From the NCBI RefSeq assembly GCF_017744435.1, contig NZ_JAGIBG010000003.1:62001-126000 (forward strand): a stretch of DNA of 64,000 nt, written 5' to 3'. Positions 52,028 through 59,202 of the stretch are shown here, in pieces (within the stretch, counting starts at the first letter, position 1; the number at the start of each line of letters is the position of its first letter). The stretch is from Pseudomonas sp. Lineage in GTDB: Bacteria > Pseudomonadota > Gammaproteobacteria > Pseudomonadales > Pseudomonadaceae. The position numbers and the translations under genes are program-made. The notes beneath the pieces are model-generated. The model worked only from the letters and a program-made list of their open reading frames with translations. It was not told the origin of the DNA and ran no database searches.

Positions 52028-52966
52028 ATGGCATTCCCTACGCGTTCGATTCAAGCCCCTGCGGCCGTGGTCATGGTCAAGCCCCACGCCTTCACCCCTA
52101 ACCCGGAAACCGCTGCGGATAACGCTTTCCAAAGCTCAAACCCCGACATCGCGGCGCAAACGCTTGCCGAGGTGGCTCGGGATGAGGTTACCCAAGCTGC
52201 CGAAAGGCTGGAGGCCGAGGGTGTTCGTGTGCATCTGTTCGAAGACTTCGGCGAGCACAACACGCCAGACTCCGTCTTCCCGAACAACTGGTTCTCCACC
52301 CACCCTGGTGGCCACGTCGCCATCTACTCGATGTACTCGCTCAACCGTCGGCGTGAGCGTCGTGCCGACGTGATTGAAATGCTCAAGCAGCAATACAGAG
52401 TTCAGGACGTCATCGATTACTCTGGCCTCGAGCAAGATGAACTGTTCCTGGAGGGCACCGGCGCGATGGTGTTCGACCACATGTCTCGCGTGGCCTACGT
52501 CGCCCGTTCCAACCGGGCTGACCCGATTGCTCTGGAGCGGTTCAGCACGCACTTCAACTTCGAGCCGATGGTGTTCGACACGGCAGACGAGAAGGGCGCG
52601 CCGATCTATCACACCAACGTCCTGATGTGCGTGGCCACCGAGTTTGCCCTTGTTGGTTTTGGCACCTTCACCAACCAGGCTCGGGCACAAGAGGTGCGCA
52701 TGCGGCTGAAGGAGTCGGGGCGGGATGTCATTGACCTGACCAATCAGCAGATCGGCGAATTTGCTGGCAATGCCATCGAGCTGTCCGGGCGTGATGGCCG
52801 GGTCCTGGCCCTCTCTCGCCGGGCGTTCGACAGCCTGACGCAGGAGCAGAAACAGCGCATCGAGCGCTCCGCCAGGCTCGTGCCATTGGATGTACCAACT
52901 ATCGAGATGGCAGGGGGCTCGGTGCGATGCATGATCGCCGGGATTCACCTCTCACCTCGTCAGTAG
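52028..52966 (+). CDS. ctlX: Citrulline-utilisation hydrolase CtlX-like (amidinotransferase fold)
   Basis: 312 residues of the guanidine-modifying superfamily. Visible catalytic-region segments are PDSVFPNNWFSTHP, LFLEGTGAMVFDHMSRVAYV, PIYHTNVLMCVATEFALVGF and, near the end, GGSVRCMIAGIHL with the nucleophilic Cys. These match the CtlX-type proteins described as hydrolysing citrulline to ornithine. Being translated right after ornithine cyclodeaminase fits a citrulline-to-ornithine-to-proline route. A dimethylarginine or arginine activity cannot be excluded. Confidence 0.85.
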   Translation: MAFPTRSIQAPAAVVMVKPHAFTPNPETAADNAFQSSNPDIAAQTLAEVARDEVTQAAERLEAEGVRVHLFEDFGEHNTPDSVFPNNWFSTHPGGHVAIYSMYSLNRRRERRADVIEMLKQQYRVQDVIDYSGLEQDELFLEGTGAMVFDHMSRVAYVARSNRADPIALERFSTHFNFEPMVFDTADEKGAPIYHTNVLMCVATEFALVGFGTFTNQARAQEVRMRLKESGRDVIDLTNQQIGEFAGNAIELSGRDGRVLALSRRAFDSLTQEQKQRIERSARLVPLDVPTIEMAGGSVRCMIAGIHLSPRQ

Positions 52967-52975
52967 TTCGATAAC

Positions 52976-53003
52976 ATCCCCACCCTTTGAGGTGGGGATT
53001 TTT
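52976..53003 (+). terminator. Terminator of the ocd-ctlX operon
   Basis: A perfect 9-bp stem ATCCCCACC / GGTGGGGAT with a 6-nt loop and a following T tract, 10 bp after the stop. Confidence 0.92.
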
Positions 53004-53135
53004 CGAAGCCCTGAAGCCTGTTCACCGCTGATCGGATCGCACGTCGTGAGCAAGCTGCAATAACGAGAAAAATCTGGTTTCCTGACACGCTCAAGCAAAC
53101 CGTTTTTCGGATGCTGAGTAGCCACCAGGATTGAA

Positions 53136-53645
53136 ATGAGAAAGTACCTCACCGTAGTAATGGCACTGCTGGCCCCGCTGATGCTCTCTGCCTGCTCCAC
53201 AACGGGCACCGCAAAGCCGCCCAGCGAAACGGCAATCACAACGCCCAAATACCTGAAAAGTGACCTGTACGGCGTCTGGTACTCCAACGCCGATGACGGC
53301 ACTTCCCAGGCGCTGGCACTGTTGCTACTCAAGGCAGACGGTTCAGCCACCGACTTCCTGATCCTCAGCGAAAAAGACTCGATGCAAAAAATCGTGCAAC
53401 AGTCGTCATGGTCGTATGACGCTGAACGTAATGTCTTCGAGCAGACAGTCAGCGAGGTAACCGTCCAGAAGGGCAAAGCGCCCGCGCAGGTCACTCATCC
53501 GCATGAAGTCATCCGGGCGTCGGTCGAGCTGGTAAAGCTGGAGAACAAAGTGATGGGCATCAAGTTCAAGCGAGAAGATGGCGAGGTCACCGGTTACCTC
53601 AAAGGCAGCGCCGCCATGCTCGAGAAACTCAAGCACATCCAGTAA
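53136..53645 (+). CDS. Hypothetical lipoprotein
   Basis: 169 residues. The signal sequence MRKYLTVVMALLAPLMLSAC ends in an LSAC lipobox with Cys20, so a periplasm-facing lipoprotein is expected. The mature part (YLKSDLYGVWYSNADDGTSQ ... ADGSATDFLILS) looks like a small lipocalin-like or META-type beta-barrel, but I do not recognise the family. It is a single gene after the ocd-ctlX terminator with its own hairpin downstream. Confidence 0.85.
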   Translation: MRKYLTVVMALLAPLMLSACSTTGTAKPPSETAITTPKYLKSDLYGVWYSNADDGTSQALALLLLKADGSATDFLILSEKDSMQKIVQQSSWSYDAERNVFEQTVSEVTVQKGKAPAQVTHPHEVIRASVELVKLENKVMGIKFKREDGEVTGYLKGSAAMLEKLKHIQ

Positions 53646-53657
53646 GCACTAGTCGAA

Positions 53658-53675
53658 AGCCCGCCGAAGCGGGCT
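53658..53675. terminator. Hairpin between convergent hypothetical genes
   Basis: AGCCCGC-CGAA-GCGGGCT between the lipoprotein gene and the convergent 84-residue gene. The T tract is weak. Confidence 0.7.
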
Positions 53676-53683
53676 GATTGCTT

Positions 53684-53938
53684 TCACGGCTCCATGGCCG
53701 GGCATTCCACTCGCAAGAAGGGGAAAAGCTCGTCTGGATTTCGGCATTCATCGTTCAGCTTCACGCGCGCCGCTTCTGCCAGCGATCGGGTCGAGTAGCT
53801 CGGCTTCAAGCGCAGTTTTTCTTGATTGTCGTAAATGTCGAAGCCACCTGAATGGGTTGTGGCGTAGAAGCGGGATCCTGATTGAAAGGATTCTTTTTCG
53901 ATGGGTACAGCTGGAACAATAACAAATCGTGTTTGCAT
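53684..53938 (-). CDS. Hypothetical protein, 84 residues
   Basis: The ATG at 53938 has an excellent GGGGAGG eight bases upstream, so the longer in-frame starts are unnecessary. The sequence MQTRFVIVPAVPIEKESFQS, FYATTHSGGFDIYDNQEKLR and LKPSYSTRSLAEAARVKLND shows no signal peptide or membrane helix. The pattern looks like a small all-beta cytoplasmic protein. Family not recognised. Confidence 0.75.
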   Translation of the reverse strand: MQTRFVIVPAVPIEKESFQSGSRFYATTHSGGFDIYDNQEKLRLKPSYSTRSLAEAARVKLNDECRNPDELFPFLRVECPAMEP

Positions 53939-54070
53939 GATTCGCGCCTCCCCAGGCATTAACCTTAGTATTAGCCTGAGGTGTTAAGGCATCAATATGA
54001 CTCATCGAGACGATTCAGTGGCGCGTCGTGTCAGTGCTGTCAGGCAACCGTTTGCGCCGCTGGCGGCGGT

Positions 54071-54250
54071 TCAACGTTGAGCTTTCTGCCGCTGCGAGCG
54101 CTGGATACGGTTGACTGCGATCTGCACGCAGGCGGCCACGACGCAGAGCAAACCGACTTTCCAGCTACCCTCAAGGCCAAAATGCTCGGCCAGTTTCCCC
54201 GCGATGATCACGCACACGAAGATGGCCACAGGTAGGATCAGTTTGTTCAT
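54071..54250 (-). CDS. Small membrane protein, 59 residues
   Basis: The reverse strand reads MNKLILPVAIFVCVIIAGKL, then AEHFGLEGSWKVGLLCVVAA and CVQIAVNRIQRSQRQKAQR. There are two hydrophobic helices (about residues 4-18 and 31-46) joined by a short polar loop, and a strongly basic C-terminus that should stay in the cytoplasm. A GGAAG lies upstream of the ATG. Codon use fits the genome. Function unknown. Confidence 0.7.
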   Translation of the reverse strand: MNKLILPVAIFVCVIIAGKLAEHFGLEGSWKVGLLCVVAACVQIAVNRIQRSQRQKAQR

Positions 54251-54393
54251 CAGGTCTTCCGGGGAGGGGCAAAGAAAGGCCTCAGTCTACTTCACTGGGC
54301 TTGCCCCGTGACAACGTGCACCAATAAGCGCTTCCCCGTGGCCCAGCTTCAGGCATCATGCTCCCAGCCCCACTCGAAAACCGACCTCTGCCA

Positions 54394-55272
54394 ATGACCG
54401 ACAGCACCAAACCCAACCGCGCCATCTACGACCTGGACATGCTCCGCGCCGTGGTCATGGTGGCCGACTGTGGCAGCTTCACCACCGCCGCCGCACGCCT
54501 GCATTCCACCCAGTCCACGGTCAGCCAGAAAGTGCGCCGGCTGGAGGAAATGGTCGGCCACCAGCTGCTCGACCGCAGCAACCGCGAGGTGCATCCCACC
54601 GACGCCGGGGAAACCCTGCTGCGTTACGCACGGCATCTGCTTTCAGTGAGCAACCAGCTGAGCGAAGCGATGTCGGGCGGGGTTTCGGTCACCGTGCGCA
54701 TCGGCCTGCCGGACGATTTTGTCGCAGGCAAGACGATGCAGGCCCTGGCAGCCTTCAACCGGCTCAACCCGACGGTCAAGCTGGAAATCACCGGTGGCCT
54801 GAGCCGTGACCTGATGAGCACCTATGACCGTGGTGAGCTGGACCTGGTGCTGGTCAAGCAGCGGCGTCACAGCCGCGAGGCCAATGCTTGCCAGCCGGAG
54901 CGCATCGATTGGATCGACAGCGCGCAGTATCCCAGCTTCGCCCAGGACCCGATCCCGCTGGTGACCTTTCCGCCGCGTGGTCTGTACCGCGATGACATGA
55001 TCAGCGCGGTCGAGGCCATGGGCCGCAGTTGGCGCATCGGTTTTACCAGTTCGAGCCTGGCGGGTATTCAGGCGGCGGTGGCCAATGGATTGGGTGTCAG
55101 CCTGCTGCCGTCGCGGGTGGTAACGGATGGGCATCGGGTGCTGGGGGCGGAGGAGGGGTTCAAGCCGATTCGGGTGTTCGAGGCGGCGATCTTCCATCGG
55201 CCTACGGCGGACCCGATGGTCAAGGAACTGGCCGAGATTCTGATCGGCATCCTGCGGGCGGAGGCTGAATAG
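54394..55272 (+). CDS. LysR-family transcriptional regulator
   Basis: 292 residues from MTDSTKPNRAIYDLDMLRAV; ATG 54358 is an in-frame alternative. The helix-turn-helix is GSFTTAAARLHSTQSTVSQK followed by VRRLEEMVGHQLLDRSNREV. The effector domain includes VTVRIGLPDDFVAGKTMQAL and GIQAAVANGLGVSLLPSRVV. It lies next to the amidohydrolase/MFS pair, which it may control, with a REP pair between. Confidence 0.9.
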   Translation: MTDSTKPNRAIYDLDMLRAVVMVADCGSFTTAAARLHSTQSTVSQKVRRLEEMVGHQLLDRSNREVHPTDAGETLLRYARHLLSVSNQLSEAMSGGVSVTVRIGLPDDFVAGKTMQALAAFNRLNPTVKLEITGGLSRDLMSTYDRGELDLVLVKQRRHSREANACQPERIDWIDSAQYPSFAQDPIPLVTFPPRGLYRDDMISAVEAMGRSWRIGFTSSSLAGIQAAVANGLGVSLLPSRVVTDGHRVLGAEEGFKPIRVFEAAIFHRPTADPMVKELAEILIGILRAEAE

Positions 55273-55284
55273 GGTCCATGCCTG

Positions 55285-55404
55285 GTTGTAGGAGCGGCCT
55301 TGTGTCGCGAAAGGGCTGCGCAGCAGCCCCGGGATTTCAGCGCAGATGCAAGAGTAGCCGGGGCTGCTGCGCAGCCCTTTCGCGACACAAGGCCGCTCCT
55401 ACAA
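55285..55404. repeat. Paired inverted REP-like elements
   Basis: Two inverted copies of the TTGTAGGAGCGGCCTTGTGTCG variant with GAAAGGGCTGCGCAGCAGCCCC arms, between the convergent LysR and amidohydrolase genes. Confidence 0.88.
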
Positions 55405-55423
55405 GGGACCGCGTCAACGACGA

Positions 55424-56641
55424 TTAGCGACGCAGTTCAGTGGTGAACTGCGCAGCCTTCAGTTGCAACTGCGCAGGCCCGCCCCAGAACGCGCCGTGGC
55501 GCACGATCACCCGTTCATGGATGGCGGCAGCCACGGCTGCCGCCGCATTCGGCGCCTTGAACAAGATGAAGCTGGCTTCATTACCCACCTTCAACCCGTA
55601 GTCCTGCTTGCCCATCACCCCGGCACTGGCCACGGTCGCCATCTCCAGCGCGACCCGCAGTTCCTCGTCGGTATTGAACCCGGAGCGGTAGCTGACCAGC
55701 ATCGCCCGTTGCAACATGTCGCCGTTGCCGTAGGGCCACCAGGCGTCCTGGATATTGTCGTTGCCGGTGAATACCCGCACGCCACCCGCGCGCAGGCGCA
55801 GTACGGGCGGGAAGGCGTGTTCGCCGGGGGCGTTGGTCATGATCGACACGCCAGCAGCAGCCAGCATCTCGGCAGTGCGGTCAACCACGGCGTCACTGAC
55901 ATCACCCAGGCCGTAGGCGTGGCTGACCGCCACCAGGCCCTGCATGCCCAGTGCCTGGGTACGGGCGGAAATGCGCTCGAGCTGGGCAATGCAGATGTCG
56001 CCCGGTTCGTGCAGGTGGATATCGACCTTCACACCGTGCCGGTCGGCAATGCCGAACACGATATCAAGCTGGGCTTCGGCGTCGCCGTCCAAGGTGGTCG
56101 GGTCGATGCCGCCAACCACCTGAACGCCTTCGCGCACGGCGGCTTCCAGCACTTCGGCAGTGCCAGGGCAGGTCACTACACCGGCTTGCGGGAAAGCCAC
56201 CAGCTCGATGTCGATCAGGTCCTTCCACTTGTCGCGGGCTTCGAGGATGGCGCGCAGGTTGGTCAGGCCGGTGCTGGCGTCGACGTCGACATGGCAGCGC
56301 ATGGCCAGGGTGCCGAACGAGGCGGCCTGGCGCATCAGCGCGTCGGCGCGCTCGACGATCGGCGGGGCGCTGGCGAGTTCGCGCTTCTCCACGGCCAGGC
56401 GTTCGCGCAGGCTGGCAACGGGCTGGTGCGGGCGCCAGCGGTCGCCGACGAAGCTCTTGTCCAGGTGGATGTGGCCATCGACGAAGCCGGGCAGCACCAG
56501 CAGGCCTTCGAGGTCGATGGTCTCACCGGCGGCGGTGCTGGCCCGCTGTGGGCCGATGTGGCTGATGCGGCCGTCGCGCACGGCGATATTCAGGGGTTGG
56601 CCATCGGCGTCGATGGCATTGATGAACTCACGGTCGTTCAT
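55424..56641 (-). CDS. Cytosine-deaminase-like metal-dependent amidohydrolase
   Basis: 405 residues from MNDREFINAIDADGQPLNIA. The metal-binding start GFVDGHIHLDKSFVGDRW is followed by AMRCHVDVDAS, VKVDIHLHEPGD (second His pair), VSHAYGLGD (His) and VFTGNDNIQDAWWPYGNGDM (Asp). This is the cytosine deaminase/CodA subgroup of the amidohydrolase superfamily. HLHEPGD and SHAYGL are typical, but many members act on other cyclic amides or N-heterocycles. It is divergent from an MFS transporter that may import its substrate. Confidence 0.88.
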   Translation of the reverse strand: MNDREFINAIDADGQPLNIAVRDGRISHIGPQRASTAAGETIDLEGLLVLPGFVDGHIHLDKSFVGDRWRPHQPVASLRERLAVEKRELASAPPIVERADALMRQAASFGTLAMRCHVDVDASTGLTNLRAILEARDKWKDLIDIELVAFPQAGVVTCPGTAEVLEAAVREGVQVVGGIDPTTLDGDAEAQLDIVFGIADRHGVKVDIHLHEPGDICIAQLERISARTQALGMQGLVAVSHAYGLGDVSDAVVDRTAEMLAAAGVSIMTNAPGEHAFPPVLRLRAGGVRVFTGNDNIQDAWWPYGNGDMLQRAMLVSYRSGFNTDEELRVALEMATVASAGVMGKQDYGLKVGNEASFILFKAPNAAAAVAAAIHERVIVRHGAFWGGPAQLQLKAAQFTTELRR

Positions 56642-56923
56642 GATGGGGCCTTTTTTCCGAGGCTTGAGTACCGCCATACGGTAGGGATGATCCAGGCCCC
56701 CCACAAATTAATTATCAGGATCCACCGCAGTGCATTTCTTGATGCAGGCAAGTGCCGTTGGCCTGCATTAAAAAGTCCACTGAAGTCGATTCCGATAATT
56801 AACTTTCAAAGCCTTCGAACTCGGCCCAGGATTGACCGCGTGACCGGCCCGGCCGCCTGATACGGCGCTTTCAGGGCTGCTCAACACCCACAATAAAAAC
56901 AAATGCCGTGTCGGAGTCCTCCC

Positions 56924-58078
56924 ATGATCAATGATTCCAAGCTGCTGCGTGCCGCCTTGATTTTCATTGCCTGTACTTCATTCATCGTCTGTGGCGTGCA
57001 ACCCATTTTCATGGGTTTGGTCACCGAGCAACTGAGCCTGTCGCTCGACCAGCAGGGCTGGGTGGTGTCGGTCGAGATGATCGGCATGACCCTGGGCACC
57101 TTGCTGTGCCCGATCCTGATGAAGCGCCACGGTGGGCGCAGCTTGTGCCTGGTGGTTGGCGCGCTGTGCGTGGCCCTGAGCGTCGCCACTGCCTTCGCCA
57201 GCACCAACACGGTGTTGCTGGTCGTGCGCCTGGCGGCCGGCACCTGCGCCGGGCTGGTGTATGCCTATGCGGTGTCGACGCTGGGTCGCCTGCCCAACCA
57301 GGACCGTTCGTTCGGGTTGATGCTGCTGCTGCAGACGCCTGAGTACTCGCTGTTTTCCGCGGCCTTGCCGATGCTTGCCGCGCAGAGCGGGACGGTAACC
57401 GCCTTGTGCGCGTTCGGCCTGTGGTACTTGCTGATCTGTGGCGCCAGCCTGGTGCTGCCGCGTCGCCCGGCAGTATCGCTGGCAAGCGGAGAAGGCTCGC
57501 CCGCCCAGGGTGGTTCGGCGCGCACCGGGCGCACGGCGCTGGTGGGCATGCTGTTCATGCAGATCGCCATCTATTGCGTGTGGGGCTTTATCGATCAGTT
57601 GGCGCGTGACCAGGGCATCGACGCTGTCGATATCGGCTGGGCGTTCGGGCTGTCGGCCATCGGCGGCCTGCCAGGGGCAGGGCTACCAAGCCTGCTGGGG
57701 GCGCGGGTCAACCGTCAGCTGATGATCGCCGTGGGGCTGGTCGCGGTGTTCATCTCCATTGCCATGCTCACCGGCCACACCCGTACGCCGATGCAGCTGT
57801 TCGTCGCGCTGCTGCTGATCAACTTTGGCTGGGTGCTGTCGCTGTCGTACTACATGGCGCTGATTACCACCAATGACCCCACCGGCAAGCTCACGCCGTT
57901 GGTCAGCATCACCTTGATGGGCGCTGCGGCGGTGACCCCGGCGCTGATCGCCCTGCTGGTGGAGGGCTCCAACCAGCAACTGATCTTCCTGCTGGGCACT
58001 GCGGCGTTGCTGGTTGCCTTCGCGGTAACCTGCCTGGGGGCGGGGACCCGGGCGATGCGCAGCAAGGCAGCCATCTGA
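56924..58078 (+). CDS. MFS transporter
   Basis: 384 residues with about 12 membrane segments; ATG 56924 follows GGAG. The N-half shows IACTSFIVCGVQPIFMGLVT, then GWVVSVEMIGMTLGTLLCPI with the loop-2 LMKRHGGRSLC. There is a central polar loop near residues 180-205. It is divergent from the amidohydrolase gene over a 282-bp gap, which suggests uptake of the same N-heterocyclic compound. Substrate unknown. Confidence 0.88.
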   Translation: MINDSKLLRAALIFIACTSFIVCGVQPIFMGLVTEQLSLSLDQQGWVVSVEMIGMTLGTLLCPILMKRHGGRSLCLVVGALCVALSVATAFASTNTVLLVVRLAAGTCAGLVYAYAVSTLGRLPNQDRSFGLMLLLQTPEYSLFSAALPMLAAQSGTVTALCAFGLWYLLICGASLVLPRRPAVSLASGEGSPAQGGSARTGRTALVGMLFMQIAIYCVWGFIDQLARDQGIDAVDIGWAFGLSAIGGLPGAGLPSLLGARVNRQLMIAVGLVAVFISIAMLTGHTRTPMQLFVALLLINFGWVLSLSYYMALITTNDPTGKLTPLVSITLMGAAAVTPALIALLVEGSNQQLIFLLGTAALLVAFAVTCLGAGTRAMRSKAAI

Positions 58079-58186
58079 ACCATCACGCGTCGGTAATGGT
58101 CATTCAATCGACACATTACCCCCCTACAGTCGGGACAGGAGCCTTGCACGGCTCCTGACCGATCAACCGAACGGGATCGCGCGCGC

Positions 58187-58576
58187 ATGAAGGCAATGGA
58201 CACGGCTACAGCCAGACGCAAGGGCATCAAGCTTCGCGCCACGGTGATCTACCGCAAGGATGGCGAGGTGCTGTTCGTACGCAAGCGCAACGCCAAATGG
58301 AACCTGCCTGGCGGTACGGTGGAACACGATGAAACGCCGTTGCAGGCGGCGCATCGCGAGATGGTCGAAGAGACCGGCCTGGCCTTCGACGAATTGCGCT
58401 ACATCGCCGAGTTCAGGGAAGACAAGGTCATCCACTACCTGTTCGAGGCCCGAAAGAGCGCGTCCAAGCCGCGCCCCTGCAACGAGATCGAGGCCTGCCG
58501 CTGGATCAAGCCGAAGGCGGTATCGAAGCGCCGGGTGAGGCGCCCGATCAAGACCATTCTCAAGCGCTGTGCTTGA
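58187..58576 (+). CDS. NUDIX hydrolase
   Basis: 129 residues. The Nudix box is GGTVEHDETPLQAAHREMVE followed by ETGL (complete G-x5-E-x7-RE-x2-EE-x-G). The N-terminal strand LRATVIYRKDGEVLFVRKRN and a very basic C-terminus (KPKAVSKRRVRRPIKTILKR) are notable. Similar small pseudomonad proteins lack assigned substrates. It ends at a clear terminator. Confidence 0.9.
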   Translation: MKAMDTATARRKGIKLRATVIYRKDGEVLFVRKRNAKWNLPGGTVEHDETPLQAAHREMVEETGLAFDELRYIAEFREDKVIHYLFEARKSASKPRPCNEIEACRWIKPKAVSKRRVRRPIKTILKRCA

Positions 58577-58593
58577 GCTGACGCACGTGCAAC

Positions 58594-58626
58594 AACGCCC
58601 CGCGCTGATGGGGCGTTTGCTTTTTT
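58594..58626 (+). terminator. Rho-independent terminator of the Nudix gene
   Basis: An AACGCCCC / GGGGCGTT stem followed by TGCTTTTTT, 17 bp after the stop. Confidence 0.92.
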
Positions 58627-58810
58627 ACTGCAGTGTCAGAGGTTTGGCCGCCTCAGGCAGTGCAGCCACCACGGCTTCTATCCGCGAAATATCCCGTCCC
58701 AGCCGTGCGGCTTCCTGGTGCTTGCCCTCGGCTTTCAAGCGATCCCGCTCTCGGCGCAGGTTGAGTAAATTCTTCTGCAAGGCCAGGCCAGATTTATTGT
58801 ATTGATCCAT
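58625..58810 (-). CDS. Small coiled-coil hypothetical protein, 61 residues
   Basis: MDQYNKSGLALQKNLLNLRR, ERDRLKAEGKHQEAARLGRD and ISRIEAVVAALPEAAKPLTL form an amphipathic, heptad-like helix-turn-helix. GAGAG precedes the ATG. Composition and codon use are normal for the genome. It is cytoplasmic by sequence. Function unknown. Its stop touches the T tract of the convergent Nudix terminator. Confidence 0.7.
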   Translation of the reverse strand: MDQYNKSGLALQKNLLNLRRERDRLKAEGKHQEAARLGRDISRIEAVVAALPEAAKPLTLQ

Positions 58811-59202
58811 GTTTCTCTCGTGCCATTGGCATCCGTGCCGTTGTAGGAAAAATGGACCGTAGCAGTCATAAAATCCTGCGGAAACTGAGGTTTCATACAG
58901 GAAAATGCCGTAATCACGATTCTCCTTACATGGCAGAGGGGAAGCTTCCTACAAATATGCTTGTAAGCTGTTTCAACTCATGTACATCAAATACCCGCCG
59001 GATGCCTGAATTTGCTGAGGATTGCGCCACAGCTGCTGTTTCAAATGCATGGCTAAAGCAACCCCGGCGTTCTGGCTCTAGCCGAAACGTTATGTAGCAA
59101 TTGTCGCCCGTTCGGGAGGCGATCGGCATCAAGCAGTAACTACCTCAAGGCGGCTTGGCCGCTGCGCTGTGATCTGAGCTTTGCGTATTGCAGAGGTCAA
59201 CC
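58811..59202. promoter_or_regulatory. AT-rich region upstream of the NEL effector gene
   Basis: 392 bp without a convincing gene, clearly lower in GC than its surroundings between about 58830 and 59100. It must carry the promoter of the large effector gene and of the small coiled-coil gene. Short frames on either strand lack ribosome sites and coding bias. I do not see a confident alternative-sigma-factor box. Confidence 0.45.

Noticed and set aside
58852..59132. Overlapping frames on both strands upstream of the NEL gene
   Set aside because: Neither has a ribosome site or coding bias, and the region is AT-rich like a promoter leader.
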